NCBI RefSeq assembly: GCF_001641635.1
Contig: NZ_LUUB01000062.1
Coordinates: 205 to 42,367 of the forward strand
DNA: 42,163 nt
Direction: 5' to 3'
Source of the DNA: Bradyrhizobium centrolobii
GTDB lineage: Bacteria > Pseudomonadota > Alphaproteobacteria > Rhizobiales > Xanthobacteraceae
The notes below the pieces were generated by a model. The model saw only the letters and a list, made by a program, of their open reading frames with translations. It searched no databases and was not told where the DNA came from. Position 1 is the stretch's first letter; each line of letters opens with the position of its first letter. Positions 7,947-15,492 of the stretch are shown here, piece by piece. The position numbers were made by a program, and so were the translations under genes.

Positions 7947-8036
7947 GTCATTCGGGGACGCGCCTCTTGGCGCGGGCATGCTCGCGATCGTGGTTATGGA
8001 CTCCGGGCTCGCGACTTCGTCGCGCCCCGGAATGAC
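7947..8036. repeat. Family A palindromic repeat, degenerate left arm
   Basis: The right arm GCGCCCCGGAATGAC is perfect, but the left arm reads GTCATTCGGGGAC, lacking one C. Inner arms are also imperfect (GGACTCCGGGCTC). It lies between rcdA and the terminator. Confidence 0.75.
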
Positions 8037-8049
8037 GGACCCAAGAACA

Positions 8050-8080
8050 AAAACGCCCCTGGTCTCCCAGGGGCGTTTTT
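8050..8080. terminator. Bidirectional terminator between rcdA and rpmE
   Basis: A perfect 13-bp stem AAAACGCCCCTGG / CCAGGGGCGTTTT with a TCTC loop. A and T runs on the two sides give a U tract in either direction. It sits between the convergent ends of rcdA and rpmE. Confidence 0.85.
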
Positions 8081-8103
8081 CGTTCTCGGCCAGAGCGGCC
8101 GGA

Positions 8104-8331
8104 TCAATCCTTTTTGAGAAAGCCCGAAAACTTCTTCTGGAAGCGCGAGACGCGGCCGCCGCGATCCATGATCTGCTGGGCGCCGCCGGTCCAGGCCGGG
8201 TGCGACTTCGGGTCGATATCGAGGTGGAGCTTGTCGCCTTCCTTGCCCCAGGTGGAGCGGGTCTGGTACTCGGTTCCGTCGGTCATGACGACCGTAATCG
8301 TATGGTAATTCGGATGAATTTCGGCTTTCAT
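8104..8331 (-). CDS. rpmE: 50S ribosomal protein L31
   Basis: A 75-residue L31 protein of the large ribosomal subunit, at the interface with the small subunit. The N-terminal MKAEIHPNYHTITVVMTDG and the TGGAQQIMDRGGRVSRFQKKF motif are diagnostic. It contains no cysteine, so it is the zinc-free form; in many bacteria zinc-containing and zinc-free forms are exchanged under zinc limitation, but only one copy is visible here. It is transcribed from a recognisable upstream promoter and ends at the terminator shared with rcdA. Confidence 0.95.
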   Translation of the reverse strand: MKAEIHPNYHTITVVMTDGTEYQTRSTWGKEGDKLHLDIDPKSHPAWTGGAQQIMDRGGRVSRFQKKFSGFLKKD

Positions 8332-8393
8332 GGCAATTCGCCGGCGCCCGGCGCCTCTCGCTTGAGTGACTATCGATGACGGATTTGGGCGGC

Positions 8394-8422
8394 TCTATAC
8401 CTCACAGGGACCCCTAAAACAA
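8394..8422 (-). promoter_or_regulatory. Probable rpmE promoter
   Basis: On the minus strand, TTGTTT (8422-8417), a 17-base spacer and TATAGA (8399-8394) give a plausible sigma-70 promoter. The predicted leader before the rpmE ATG at 8331 is about 55 bases. Confidence 0.45.
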
Positions 8423-8532
8423 GCCATTGTCGGAACAGCAGAACCGGGCCGTCACTTAAGGGACATCCCGGATTTGCCACTCCCCCTGCACCGGCCTATT
8501 TGGAGTTAACTTGTCTCCTTGGGTCGGATGTC

Positions 8533-10383
8533 ATGAGCGCAGTGGAACGGCTTGACGATCGGTACCGTGATGAGGGCGCAGCCGTGCCTGCCGAGACCCC
8601 GTCGATCGAAGCCGAGCTGATCGAGCAGCCCGCCAAGGGCCGTGCGCGGCTGCGTCCGCTGCTGGCGCTCGCGCCCTATGTGAGCCGCTATCGCGGCCGG
8701 GCGGCGCTTGCTTTCGTCGCCTTGACGATCGCCGCACTGACCACGCTGCTGGTGCCGGTCGCGGTGCGGCGGATGATCGATTTCGGCCTCACGCCGGAAG
8801 GCATCGCGCTGATCAACAGCTATTTCGCCGTGATGATCGCGGTCGTCGCCGTGCTCGCGCTGGCGAGCGCTGCGCGCTACTACCTCGTGATGACGATCGG
8901 CGAGCGCATCGTCGCTGACTTGCGGCGCGATGTCTTCGCCCATCTGCTCTCGCTCTCGCCGGCCTTCTTCGATTCCGCGCGCAGCGGAGAACTCGTGTCG
9001 CGTCTCACCGCCGACACCACCCAGATCAAGTCCGCGGTCGGCGCCTCCGTGTCGATCGCACTGCGCAACCTGATGATGTTCTTCGGCGCCGCGGCGATGA
9101 TGGTGATCACGAGCCCGCGTCTCTCCGGCTTCGTGCTGCTCGCCATTCCCCTGATCGTGCTGCCGCTGGTCGCCTTCGGGCGCTGGGTGCGGCGGCTGTC
9201 GCGCAACGCGCAGGATACGCTCGCCGATGCCTCCGCCTATGCGGGCGAATTGGTTGGCGCCATCCGCACCGTGCAGGCCTATACCAGCGAGGGGCTCGCC
9301 GAGAAGCGTTTCGGCGGCGAGGTCGAGCACGCCTATGAAGCCGCGCGCACCTCGACCCAGGCGCGCGCGGTGCTCACCGCCATCATCATCTTCATCGTGT
9401 TCGCAAGCGTGGTCGCGATCCTCTGGATCGGCTCGCATGACGTCCTGACCGGCGCCATCACGCCGGGCCGGCTCGGCCAGTTCGTGCTCTATGCCGCCTT
9501 CGCGGCCGCCGGCCTCGGCCAGCTCAGCGAGGTCTGGGGCGAGGTCTCGGCCGCCTCGGGCGCCGCCGAGCGCCTGTTCGAGATCCTGCATGTGAAGCCG
9601 GAGATCACAGCGCCCGCTTCTCCGCGCGCACTGCCGGTGCCGGCACGCGGCGAGGTCGGTTTCGATCAAGCCAGCTTCGCCTATCCGGCGCGGCCCGAAG
9701 TCAACGTGCTCGACGCCGTGTCGTTCACGGTGCGCCCCGGCGAGAAGGTTGCGATCGTCGGCCCGTCCGGCGCCGGCAAGAGCACGATCTTTCATCTGCT
9801 GCTGCGCTTCTACGATCCGCGCAGCGGCGCGATCTCGCTCGACGGCGTGCCGGTCAAGGCAGCCGATCCGCGCGATTTCCGCGCGCGCATCGCGCTGGTG
9901 CCGCAGGAGTCGAACGTGTTTGCGGCAAGCGCCCGCGAGAACATCCGCTTCGGCCGGCCCGATGCGACAGATGCCGAGGTCGAGCGCGCCGCCGAGCTCG
10001 CGCACGCCGCCGAATTCATCCGCCGCCTGCCCGAAGGTTTCGAGACGCCGCTCGGCGAGCGCGGCGTGACGCTGTCCGGCGGCCAGCGCCAGCGCATCGC
10101 GATCGCGCGTGCGATCCTGCGTGACGCGCCGCTGCTGCTGCTCGATGAAGCGACCTCCGCGCTCGATGCCGAAAGCGAGACGCTGGTGCAGACTGCGCTG
10201 GAGGAACTGATGAGCCACCGCACCACGCTGGTGATCGCACACCGGCTCGCGACCGTGCTCTCCTGCGACCGCATCCTGGTGATGGACCAGGGCAGGATCG
10301 TCGAGCAGGGCACGCATGCGGAGCTGGTGGCGGCGAACGGGCTTTATGCTCGGCTCGCGCGGTTACAGTTCGAGGGGGCGTAA
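8533..10383 (+). CDS. ABC transporter, half-size exporter with fused membrane and ATPase domains
   Basis: A 616-residue half-transporter of the MsbA/type IV exporter class, expected to work as a homodimer and pump a lipid, peptide or drug out of the cytoplasm using ATP. A six-helix membrane domain covers about 45-330. The ATPase domain has Walker A GPSGAGKS (from 410), signature LSGGQRQR (from 514), Walker B LLLLDEATSALD with catalytic Glu 539, and the H-loop IAHR. The ATG at 8533 is used; an in-frame TTG at 8500 lacks support, and neither has a strong ribosome site. It diverges from rpmE. No partner subunit is adjacent, and the substrate cannot be predicted. Confidence 0.92.
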   Translation: MSAVERLDDRYRDEGAAVPAETPSIEAELIEQPAKGRARLRPLLALAPYVSRYRGRAALAFVALTIAALTTLLVPVAVRRMIDFGLTPEGIALINSYFAVMIAVVAVLALASAARYYLVMTIGERIVADLRRDVFAHLLSLSPAFFDSARSGELVSRLTADTTQIKSAVGASVSIALRNLMMFFGAAAMMVITSPRLSGFVLLAIPLIVLPLVAFGRWVRRLSRNAQDTLADASAYAGELVGAIRTVQAYTSEGLAEKRFGGEVEHAYEAARTSTQARAVLTAIIIFIVFASVVAILWIGSHDVLTGAITPGRLGQFVLYAAFAAAGLGQLSEVWGEVSAASGAAERLFEILHVKPEITAPASPRALPVPARGEVGFDQASFAYPARPEVNVLDAVSFTVRPGEKVAIVGPSGAGKSTIFHLLLRFYDPRSGAISLDGVPVKAADPRDFRARIALVPQESNVFAASARENIRFGRPDATDAEVERAAELAHAAEFIRRLPEGFETPLGERGVTLSGGQRQRIAIARAILRDAPLLLLDEATSALDAESETLVQTALEELMSHRTTLVIAHRLATVLSCDRILVMDQGRIVEQGTHAELVAANGLYARLARLQFEGA

Positions 10384-10417
10384 GGGTCCCAGCCGCAGCC
10401 CCAGTCACGGTGTTGAG

Positions 10418-10446
10418 CGGGTGATCCGGTATTCCAGAGACGCCGG
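10418..10446. repeat. Family D repeat, partial
   Basis: The core GTGATCCGGTATTCCAGAGA followed by CGCCGG matches the interior of the full copy at 40529-40647. The opposite arm is not visible, so this is a remnant. Confidence 0.55.
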
Positions 10447-10536
10447 TGGGCAACTCCCAACCAAAATCTCGAAAACAACCCCATGCAAAGAAGCGCGGTA
10501 GCCGCCGGCGGTGGGGCGTAAGTGCCTCAAGCTTCT

Positions 10537-10607
10537 GTCATTGCGAGCGCAGCGAAGCAATCCAGAGTCCCACCGTGGACACAGCGCTTCGCCGCGCTCG
10601 CAATGAC
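10537..10607. repeat. Family F palindromic repeat
   Basis: Inverted arms GTCATTGCGAGCGC and GCGCTCGCAATGAC, with AGCGAAGC opposite GCTTCGCC inside. It is a single copy in this window. Confidence 0.8.
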
Positions 10608-10649
10608 GGTCGCATCTGCAGAGCGCAAAGAAGTCACCGCACACTCGAT

Positions 10650-10776
10650 GTCGTCCCGGCGAAGGTCAGGACCCATAACCACAGGGCGTGGTTTGGCGAA
10701 GATTCGTCGTTCGGTACTGCGACCGACCGCAGTCGATAGATTCCGCGGTATGGGCCCCGGCCTTCGCCGGGACGAC
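10650..10776. repeat. Family B palindromic repeat, intact copy
   Basis: Inverted ends GTCGTCCCGGCGAAGG and CCTTCGCCGGGACGAC enclose about 95 bases. It is the intact reference for the interrupted half copy at 190-290, and so shows where the IS110 element entered. Confidence 0.85.
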
Positions 10777-10801
10777 GTCGGGGAGAGGTTAGCGCGGCTG
10801 C

Positions 10802-11248
10802 CTACGGCTTCCACGCCATCCTCAGCACCGGCCGGCCCGAGGTCGGGTTCACGTCGTCGCCCGCATGAGCAAAGCCGTTGCGCTCGTAGAAGCGGATGGC
10901 GCGGGTGTTGTCCTTGTTGACGAGCAGCGTGACCCCCGTCGGTGACAGGCGCTTGGCCTCATCGACCAGCAGCCGCGCCGCATCCGAGCCCCAGTGTTGG
11001 GGATCGACCACGAGCTGGTCGAGATAGCCTTCGCCGTCGATCGTGACGAAGCCGATCAGCGCGCCGTCCTCTTCGGCGACCACGATCGAGGCTTTCGGCA
11101 CCAGGTCCTTGCGCCAGCGCTCGCGCCACCATTCCAGCCGCGCCGCGAAGTCGATCTGCGGATAGGCCTTCTGCCAGGTGCGATGCCAGAGGTCGATCGC
11201 GGCGGCCTCGTCCTCGGGGCGGTAGGGGTGGAGGTGGAGGACGGTCAT
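10802..11248 (-). CDS. GNAT family N-acetyltransferase
   Basis: A 148-residue single-domain acetyltransferase that would move the acetyl group of acetyl-CoA to an amine. The fold is recognisable by the N-terminal YRPEDEAAAIDLWHRTW, the central strand IGFVTIDGEGYLDQLVVDP, the CoA-binding loop QHWGSDAARLL (a variant of Q/RxxGxG/A), and the C-terminal NTRAIRFYERNGF. The substrate is not predictable. It sits alone between repeats, with the stator-like pair downstream of a family A repeat on the same strand. Confidence 0.85.
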   Translation of the reverse strand: MTVLHLHPYRPEDEAAAIDLWHRTWQKAYPQIDFAARLEWWRERWRKDLVPKASIVVAEEDGALIGFVTIDGEGYLDQLVVDPQHWGSDAARLLVDEAKRLSPTGVTLLVNKDNTRAIRFYERNGFAHAGDDVNPTSGRPVLRMAWKP

Positions 11249-11259
11249 CGTCGGTCTCC

Positions 11260-11340
11260 GTCATTCCGGGGCGCCCGAAGGGCGAACCCGGAATCTCGAG
11301 ATTCCGGGTTCGCTCGCTGACGCGAGCACCCCGGAATGAC
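11260..11340. repeat. Family A palindromic repeat, short form
   Basis: Arms GTCATTCCGGGGC and CACCCCGGAATGAC with inner arms meeting at CTCGAG. It closely resembles the 2264 copy. It lies between the acetyltransferase and the MotB-like gene. Confidence 0.85.
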
Positions 11341-11357
11341 TGCCCTAAGAGACACCC

Positions 11358-12386
11358 CTACCGCTCCGTTAGCTTCAGCTCGATGCGGCGGTTGCGCTTG
11401 TAGGCCTCTTCGGTGCTGCCGGGGTCGAGCGGCTGGAATTCGCCGAAGCCGGCGGCGACCAGGCGCTGGGCCGGCACGCCGAGCGAGATCAGATATTGCA
11501 CCACCGAGATCGCGCGGGCCGCCGACAGGTCCCAGTTCGACTTGAAGTTCGGTCCGGTGACCGGCCGCACGTCGGTGTGGCCGTCGACGCGCAGCACCCA
11601 GGCGATCTCGCTCGGGATCTTCTTGTCGAGTTCGATCAGTGCATTCGCCACCGTGTCGAGCTCGGCGCGGCCCTCCGGCAGCAAGGTCGCCTGCCCGGTG
11701 TCGAAGAACACTTCGGACTGGAACACGAAGCGGTCGCCGACGACGCGGATGTCGGGACGGTTGCCGAGGATCGCGCGCAGGCGGCCGAAGAATTCCGAGC
11801 GGTAGCGCGACAATTCCTGTACGCGCTGCGCCAGCGCCACGTTGAGGCGCGCGCCAAGGTCGGCGATCCGGCTCTGCGATTCCTTGTCGCGCTTCTCCGA
11901 GGCGTCGAGCGCTTCTTCCAAGGCCGCCAGTTGGCGCCGCAGCGCGCTGATCTGCTGGTTCAACACCTCGATCTGCGCGAGCGCCCGGGCTGAGACCGCC
12001 TTCTCGGAATCCAGCGCCTTGTTGAGCTCGGCGGTCTTTCCTTGCGCGTCACTGCCGGCACTGGCGAGCCCCTCATAGAGCCCCTTCATGCGGTCGCGCT
12101 CGGATTCGGCCGAGGCGAGGCCTGCCTTCAGTTGCGACACCTGGTCGTCGAGGCTGAGCTTGCCGAGCTTTTCCAGCGACAGCAGCTCGTTGAGCTGCGC
12201 GATCTTGGCGTTGAGCAGCTCCAGCGCCTTGTCCTTGCCGGTGACCTCCTGCGACAGGAAGAACTGCACGACCAGGAACACCGACAGCAGGAACACGATC
12301 GACAGCACCAGTGTCGACAGCGCGTCGACGAATCCGGGCCAGTAGTTGAAGGGGCCGTCGCTGCGGCGGGTGCGAGCTAGAGCCAT
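11358..12386 (-). CDS. MotB/OmpA-like stator protein with peptidoglycan-binding domain
   Basis: A 342-residue inner-membrane protein. A single membrane helix at about 18-42 begins FVDALSTLVLSIVFLL; Asp 21 is in the place of the proton-carrying Asp of MotB. A long coiled coil follows (about 55-200), then an OmpA-like peptidoglycan-binding domain (FFDTGQATLLPEGRAELD, RVDGHTDVRP, NWDLSAARA, RNRRIEL). This is the layout of MotB-type proteins. With the MotA-like product encoded just upstream it should form a proton-driven stator-like complex. No flagellar or Tol genes are near. The ATG at 12386 has GGAG 9 bases upstream. What it powers is unknown. Confidence 0.85.
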   Translation of the reverse strand: MALARTRRSDGPFNYWPGFVDALSTLVLSIVFLLSVFLVVQFFLSQEVTGKDKALELLNAKIAQLNELLSLEKLGKLSLDDQVSQLKAGLASAESERDRMKGLYEGLASAGSDAQGKTAELNKALDSEKAVSARALAQIEVLNQQISALRRQLAALEEALDASEKRDKESQSRIADLGARLNVALAQRVQELSRYRSEFFGRLRAILGNRPDIRVVGDRFVFQSEVFFDTGQATLLPEGRAELDTVANALIELDKKIPSEIAWVLRVDGHTDVRPVTGPNFKSNWDLSAARAISVVQYLISLGVPAQRLVAAGFGEFQPLDPGSTEEAYKRNRRIELKLTER

Positions 12387-12407
12387 GTCGTTGGTCTCCA
12401 CTTTTGC

Positions 12408-12525
12408 GTCCCGGACGCGGTGCAGCGTGCAACGCTGCTCCGCAGAGCCGGGACTCACATCCAGGGTAACGCCGGGCCCCGGCTCAGCGACGCATCATTG
12501 CATGCTGCGTCGTGTCCGGGGCGCG
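12408..12525. repeat. Family E palindromic repeat
   Basis: Segments GTCCCGGACGCGG, GAGCCGGGACT, CCCCGGCTC and GTGTCCGGGGCG form nested inverted arms around GTGCAACGCTGC. It occupies nearly all of the spacer between the MotA-like and MotB-like genes. A second copy is at 25308. Confidence 0.65.
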
Positions 12526-12532
12526 AGAGCGC

Positions 12533-13561
12533 CTAACTCTTCTCCGGCTGGCGCGCGATGCGTTCCAGCAGGCGCCGGATCTCGCGGTTCTGCTCGCCCT
12601 GACCGTCGGCCCATTCGCGGATCATCTGCTGCTCGGTCCGCATATGTGAGACCAGCGCCTGGATGGCCTCGGCAAGGCTTGCCATCGCCGCCGTCGTGCC
12701 GCGGCTGGCGTTGCCTTCCTCCAGCACGGAGCGGAGCCGCTCGACGGCGGCCTGGAGCTCGCCGCTGGCAACGCCGCCGCCGGCCGCGACGGTCACCTCG
12801 CCGCGGCCGTATTCGCGCACGGTGGTGGCGAGCCAATCCTCGAGATCGGTGTAGAAGCGGTTCTGCGCCTGGCTCGATTGCAGGTCGAGAAAGCCGAGGA
12901 TCAGCGAGCCGGCGAGGCCGAACAGCGAGCTTGAGAACGAGATGCCCATGCCGCCAAGTGGGGCGGCGAGGCCTTCCTTCAGCGTGTCGAACAGCGCGCC
13001 GGCATCGCCGCCGACCTTCAGGCCGCCAATAATCGCGCCAACCGAGCCGACCGTCTCGATCAGGCCCCAGAAGGTGCCAAGCAGGCCGAGGAAGACCAGC
13101 AGCCCCGTCAGGTAGCGGGAGATATCCCGGGCTTCGTCGAGGCGGGTCGCGATCGAGTCCAGCAGATGGCGCATGGTCTGCTGCGTGATCGTCATGCGTC
13201 CGCTCCGCTCGCCGCCGAGGATCGCCGCCATCGGCGCCAGCAACCGCGGATGGCCGCTCGGCACCAGCCCCGGGTCGGCAATCCGGAAGCCGTTGACCCA
13301 CCTCACTTCGGGGTAGAGCCGGATGACCTGCCGGAAGGAGAGAATGATGCCGATGAGAAGGACCGCTCCGATCAGCGCGTTGAGGCCCGGATTGAAGAAA
13401 AAGGCATTCGTTATCTGCTTGTAGAGCACCACGGAGATCAGAGTGCAGAGCACAAGGAAGACCAGCATCCGAACGAGAAACACGCTGGGCGACGACAGTT
13501 TGGTGAGTTCGATGTCCATGTGAGGCGAGGTGCCTGACGGCGTGCGCATAGCCGATGTCAT
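12533..13561 (-). CDS. MotA/TolQ/ExbB-like proton-channel protein
   Basis: A 342-residue integral membrane protein. Two N-terminal helices (about 30-50 and 60-80) are followed by a cytoplasmic loop, and then two helices at about 145-165 and 200-225. The segment YLTGLLVFLGLLGTFWGLIETV and the later GMGISFSSSLFGLAGSLILGFL carry the MotA/TolQ/ExbB channel signature. The C-terminal part (about 245-342) is a charged helix, longer than in ExbB. It is encoded upstream of the MotB-like partner on the same strand, with a repeat in the 146-base spacer. The ATG at 13561 is used; an ATG at 13519 (MDIELTK) is an alternative, and neither has a clear ribosome site. Confidence 0.8.
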   Translation of the reverse strand: MTSAMRTPSGTSPHMDIELTKLSSPSVFLVRMLVFLVLCTLISVVLYKQITNAFFFNPGLNALIGAVLLIGIILSFRQVIRLYPEVRWVNGFRIADPGLVPSGHPRLLAPMAAILGGERSGRMTITQQTMRHLLDSIATRLDEARDISRYLTGLLVFLGLLGTFWGLIETVGSVGAIIGGLKVGGDAGALFDTLKEGLAAPLGGMGISFSSSLFGLAGSLILGFLDLQSSQAQNRFYTDLEDWLATTVREYGRGEVTVAAGGGVASGELQAAVERLRSVLEEGNASRGTTAAMASLAEAIQALVSHMRTEQQMIREWADGQGEQNREIRRLLERIARQPEKS

Positions 13562-13731
13562 CCGTTACGAAAGCCTGAGCGGCCCGCACTATGGCACAGC
13601 GCGAGCCCAAAAAAAGCGGGAAGGGACCGATTTCGGCGCGGGACAGGGAACCTAAGGCTGAAACCGGGCTTTTGAAGCTTACCTATTTTGTAAAACTTCG
13701 ACCTTCCACAGGCTCAAGTCGGATTTTTTGC

Positions 13732-13824
13732 ATGGTGACGTATCTCGGGGGACTGGCCGTCATCGCGCTCTCGCTCGCGGTTCTGATGGCGTTTGCCCGG
13801 GTTGCGCAGCAGCCGTCAGCCTAG
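13732..13824 (+). CDS. Possible very small membrane protein
   Basis: A 30-residue frame, MVTYLGGLAVIALSLAVLMA and a short polar tail, would form one membrane helix. The same frame stays open upstream to an ATG at 13591, but that part is unlike a protein domain and overlaps the divergent promoter region of the MotA-like gene. The ribosome site is weak. Real single-helix micro-proteins look like this, but so does chance; treat as tentative. Confidence 0.3.
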   Translation: MVTYLGGLAVIALSLAVLMAFARVAQQPSA

Positions 13825-14292
13825 TTGGTCCGGGGAGCGCCCTTGCCTCCACAGGCCGGATGATGCTGCGGCCGATCGCCGAGCACAGGGATGCCCGCAA
13901 TCCAAGCATTGCGAGGTGCCTATCATCCTCTTCGCACAGGTTCTCGTCCTAACCGCAAATAGTCGTCCTGCTACAAGTCAGTGCGACCACCTCGCAGGAG
14001 GCGGAGGAAGAGGCGCTGCGGCAGACGGTCGAGCATGCCGGATGAAGGCCACCGACTGATTGCGATGTTCTGTCGCAGCACGCGATGATGGAACTCGACT
14101 CACAATCCGGTGAATCCCGAAAAGCGGTCTGAACTCAGCACGATAGGTCATGTGACATTGAGCCGCCCGCGCAACGCGTTGCGTCGCAGCAACTCCATTC
14201 TATTTTGACCTCGGTCAGCCGTGCGGAATCGCTTTGATTGGTTTCGTGCGGAGCGTGATTCAGTTTCAACAAGCTTCGGGGCACTTTTCTCC
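13825..14292. other. Gene-free region upstream of the RND efflux genes
   Basis: About 470 bases with no credible gene, no family A-G repeat and no clear regulator gene. It must contain the efflux promoter, but I cannot pick a convincing one or an operator palindrome. The GTG at 14221 is in frame with the adaptor, but the lipoprotein signal starts at 14293. Confidence 0.5.
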
Positions 14293-15486
14293 ATGTCAGG
14301 ACTTCGTGCGCGATCGGCATGCGTTGCAATGATGCTCGCGGCCTTTGCGCCGCTGCTTGCGGGCTGTGACGAGTCCAGCTCAGCCGTCTCCGCCGCCCCA
14401 CCCGCCGATCCCGATGTCAGCATCGTCGTCGTCAAGCCGCAGCCGCGGGCCGTGGTGCGCGAACTGCCCGGCCGGATCGCGCCGACGCGCGTCGCCGAGG
14501 TGCGGCCGCGCGTGTCCGGCATCGTGGTCGAACGTCTGTTCCGCCAGGGCAGCGAGGTGAAGGCGGAAGATCCACTCTACCGTATCGATCCGCGTCCGTT
14601 CGAGGTCGAGGTAATGGCCAACGAAGCGGCGCTCGCCAAGGCCGAGGCCGCACTGGCGCAGGCCCGGCAGCAGGCGCACCGCATCGCCACGCTGACCAGC
14701 CAGCGCGCCGCTCCCGAAGCCGAGAACGAGAAGGCGATCGCGGCCGAGCGGCAGGCGCATGCCGAGGTCGAGGGCCGCAAGGCCGAGCTCGCGCGCGCCA
14801 AGCTCAATCTCGACTACGCGACCGTGCGCGCGCCGATCGATGGCGTGGTTGGCGCGGCGCTGGTCAGCGAGGGCGCACTTGTGGTCCAGAACGAGACCAA
14901 TCTCGCCACCGTCCAGCAGCTCGATCCGATCTATGCCGACTTCACCCAGTCGGTGACCGAGCTGAACCAGCTCCGCCGCGCCTTCGAGAGCGGCGACCTC
15001 GAGCGCATCGCGCCCGATGCCGCCAAGGTGCGCCTCGTGCTCGACGACAACACGACCTATTCGCTCGATGGCAAGCTGCTGTTCTCCGACGCCAAGGTCG
15101 ACACCCATACCGGGCAGGTGACCTTGCGCGGCGAGTTCCGCAATCCCAAGCACGAGCTATTGCCGGGCATGTATGTCCGCGTCCGCATCGACCAGGGCCT
15201 CGACTCCGACGCGATCGCGGTGCCGCAGCAGGCGATCCAGCGCAATGGTGGCGGCGGCAGCGAGGTGTTCGTCGTCAAGGACGACAACCGCATCGCGGTG
15301 CAGCCGGTCCGCACCGGCTCCGTGCAGGACGGCGTCTGGTTCGTCACCGACGGCCTGAAGGCCGGCGACAAGGTCGTGGTCGAAGGCTTCCAGAAGTTCG
15401 CGGCCGGCGACAAGGTCAAGCCGCAATCCTGGTCGGAAGCGGATGCGACCGCGGACAACCGGCACGCTCAGCAGGTCACGCGGTAA
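14293..15486 (+). CDS. RND efflux periplasmic adaptor lipoprotein
   Basis: A 397-residue membrane-fusion protein of the AcrA/MexA type that links an inner-membrane RND pump to an outer-membrane channel. The N-terminal signal ends in the lipobox LLAGC, so it is a lipoprotein; this sets the start at 14293. Seen in order are the first barrel-lipoyl half (VRPRVSGIVVERLFRQGSEVKAEDPLYRIDP), an alpha-hairpin at about 95-160, the second lipoyl half (ATVRAPIDGVVGAALVSEGALV), a beta-barrel (GQVTLRGEFRNPKHELLPGMYVRVRI) and the membrane-proximal domain. It is 6 bases from the pump gene, so surely one operon. No outer-membrane channel or repressor gene is adjacent. Confidence 0.92.
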   Translation: MSGLRARSACVAMMLAAFAPLLAGCDESSSAVSAAPPADPDVSIVVVKPQPRAVVRELPGRIAPTRVAEVRPRVSGIVVERLFRQGSEVKAEDPLYRIDPRPFEVEVMANEAALAKAEAALAQARQQAHRIATLTSQRAAPEAENEKAIAAERQAHAEVEGRKAELARAKLNLDYATVRAPIDGVVGAALVSEGALVVQNETNLATVQQLDPIYADFTQSVTELNQLRRAFESGDLERIAPDAAKVRLVLDDNTTYSLDGKLLFSDAKVDTHTGQVTLRGEFRNPKHELLPGMYVRVRIDQGLDSDAIAVPQQAIQRNGGGGSEVFVVKDDNRIAVQPVRTGSVQDGVWFVTDGLKAGDKVVVEGFQKFAAGDKVKPQSWSEADATADNRHAQQVTR

Positions 15487-15492
15487 CACGCC

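Larger units (their letters stand above)
10384..10801. other. Gene-free spacer filled with repeats
   Basis: No credible gene. It holds a half copy of a family D repeat (about 10418-10446), a family F repeat and a family B repeat. Short open frames here run through the palindromes and lack ribosome sites. Confidence 0.7.

Noticed and set aside
8506..10317. Long minus-strand frame opposite the ABC transporter
   Set aside because: Same type of shadow. The plus strand carries complete Walker A, signature and Walker B motifs.
11358..13561. Zorya-type anti-phage system (ZorA/ZorB are MotA/MotB relatives)
   Set aside because: No ZorC, ZorD or ZorE-like gene is adjacent. The MotA-like protein lacks the very long cytoplasmic tail of ZorA, and the surroundings are core genome. 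An orphan stator pair fits better.
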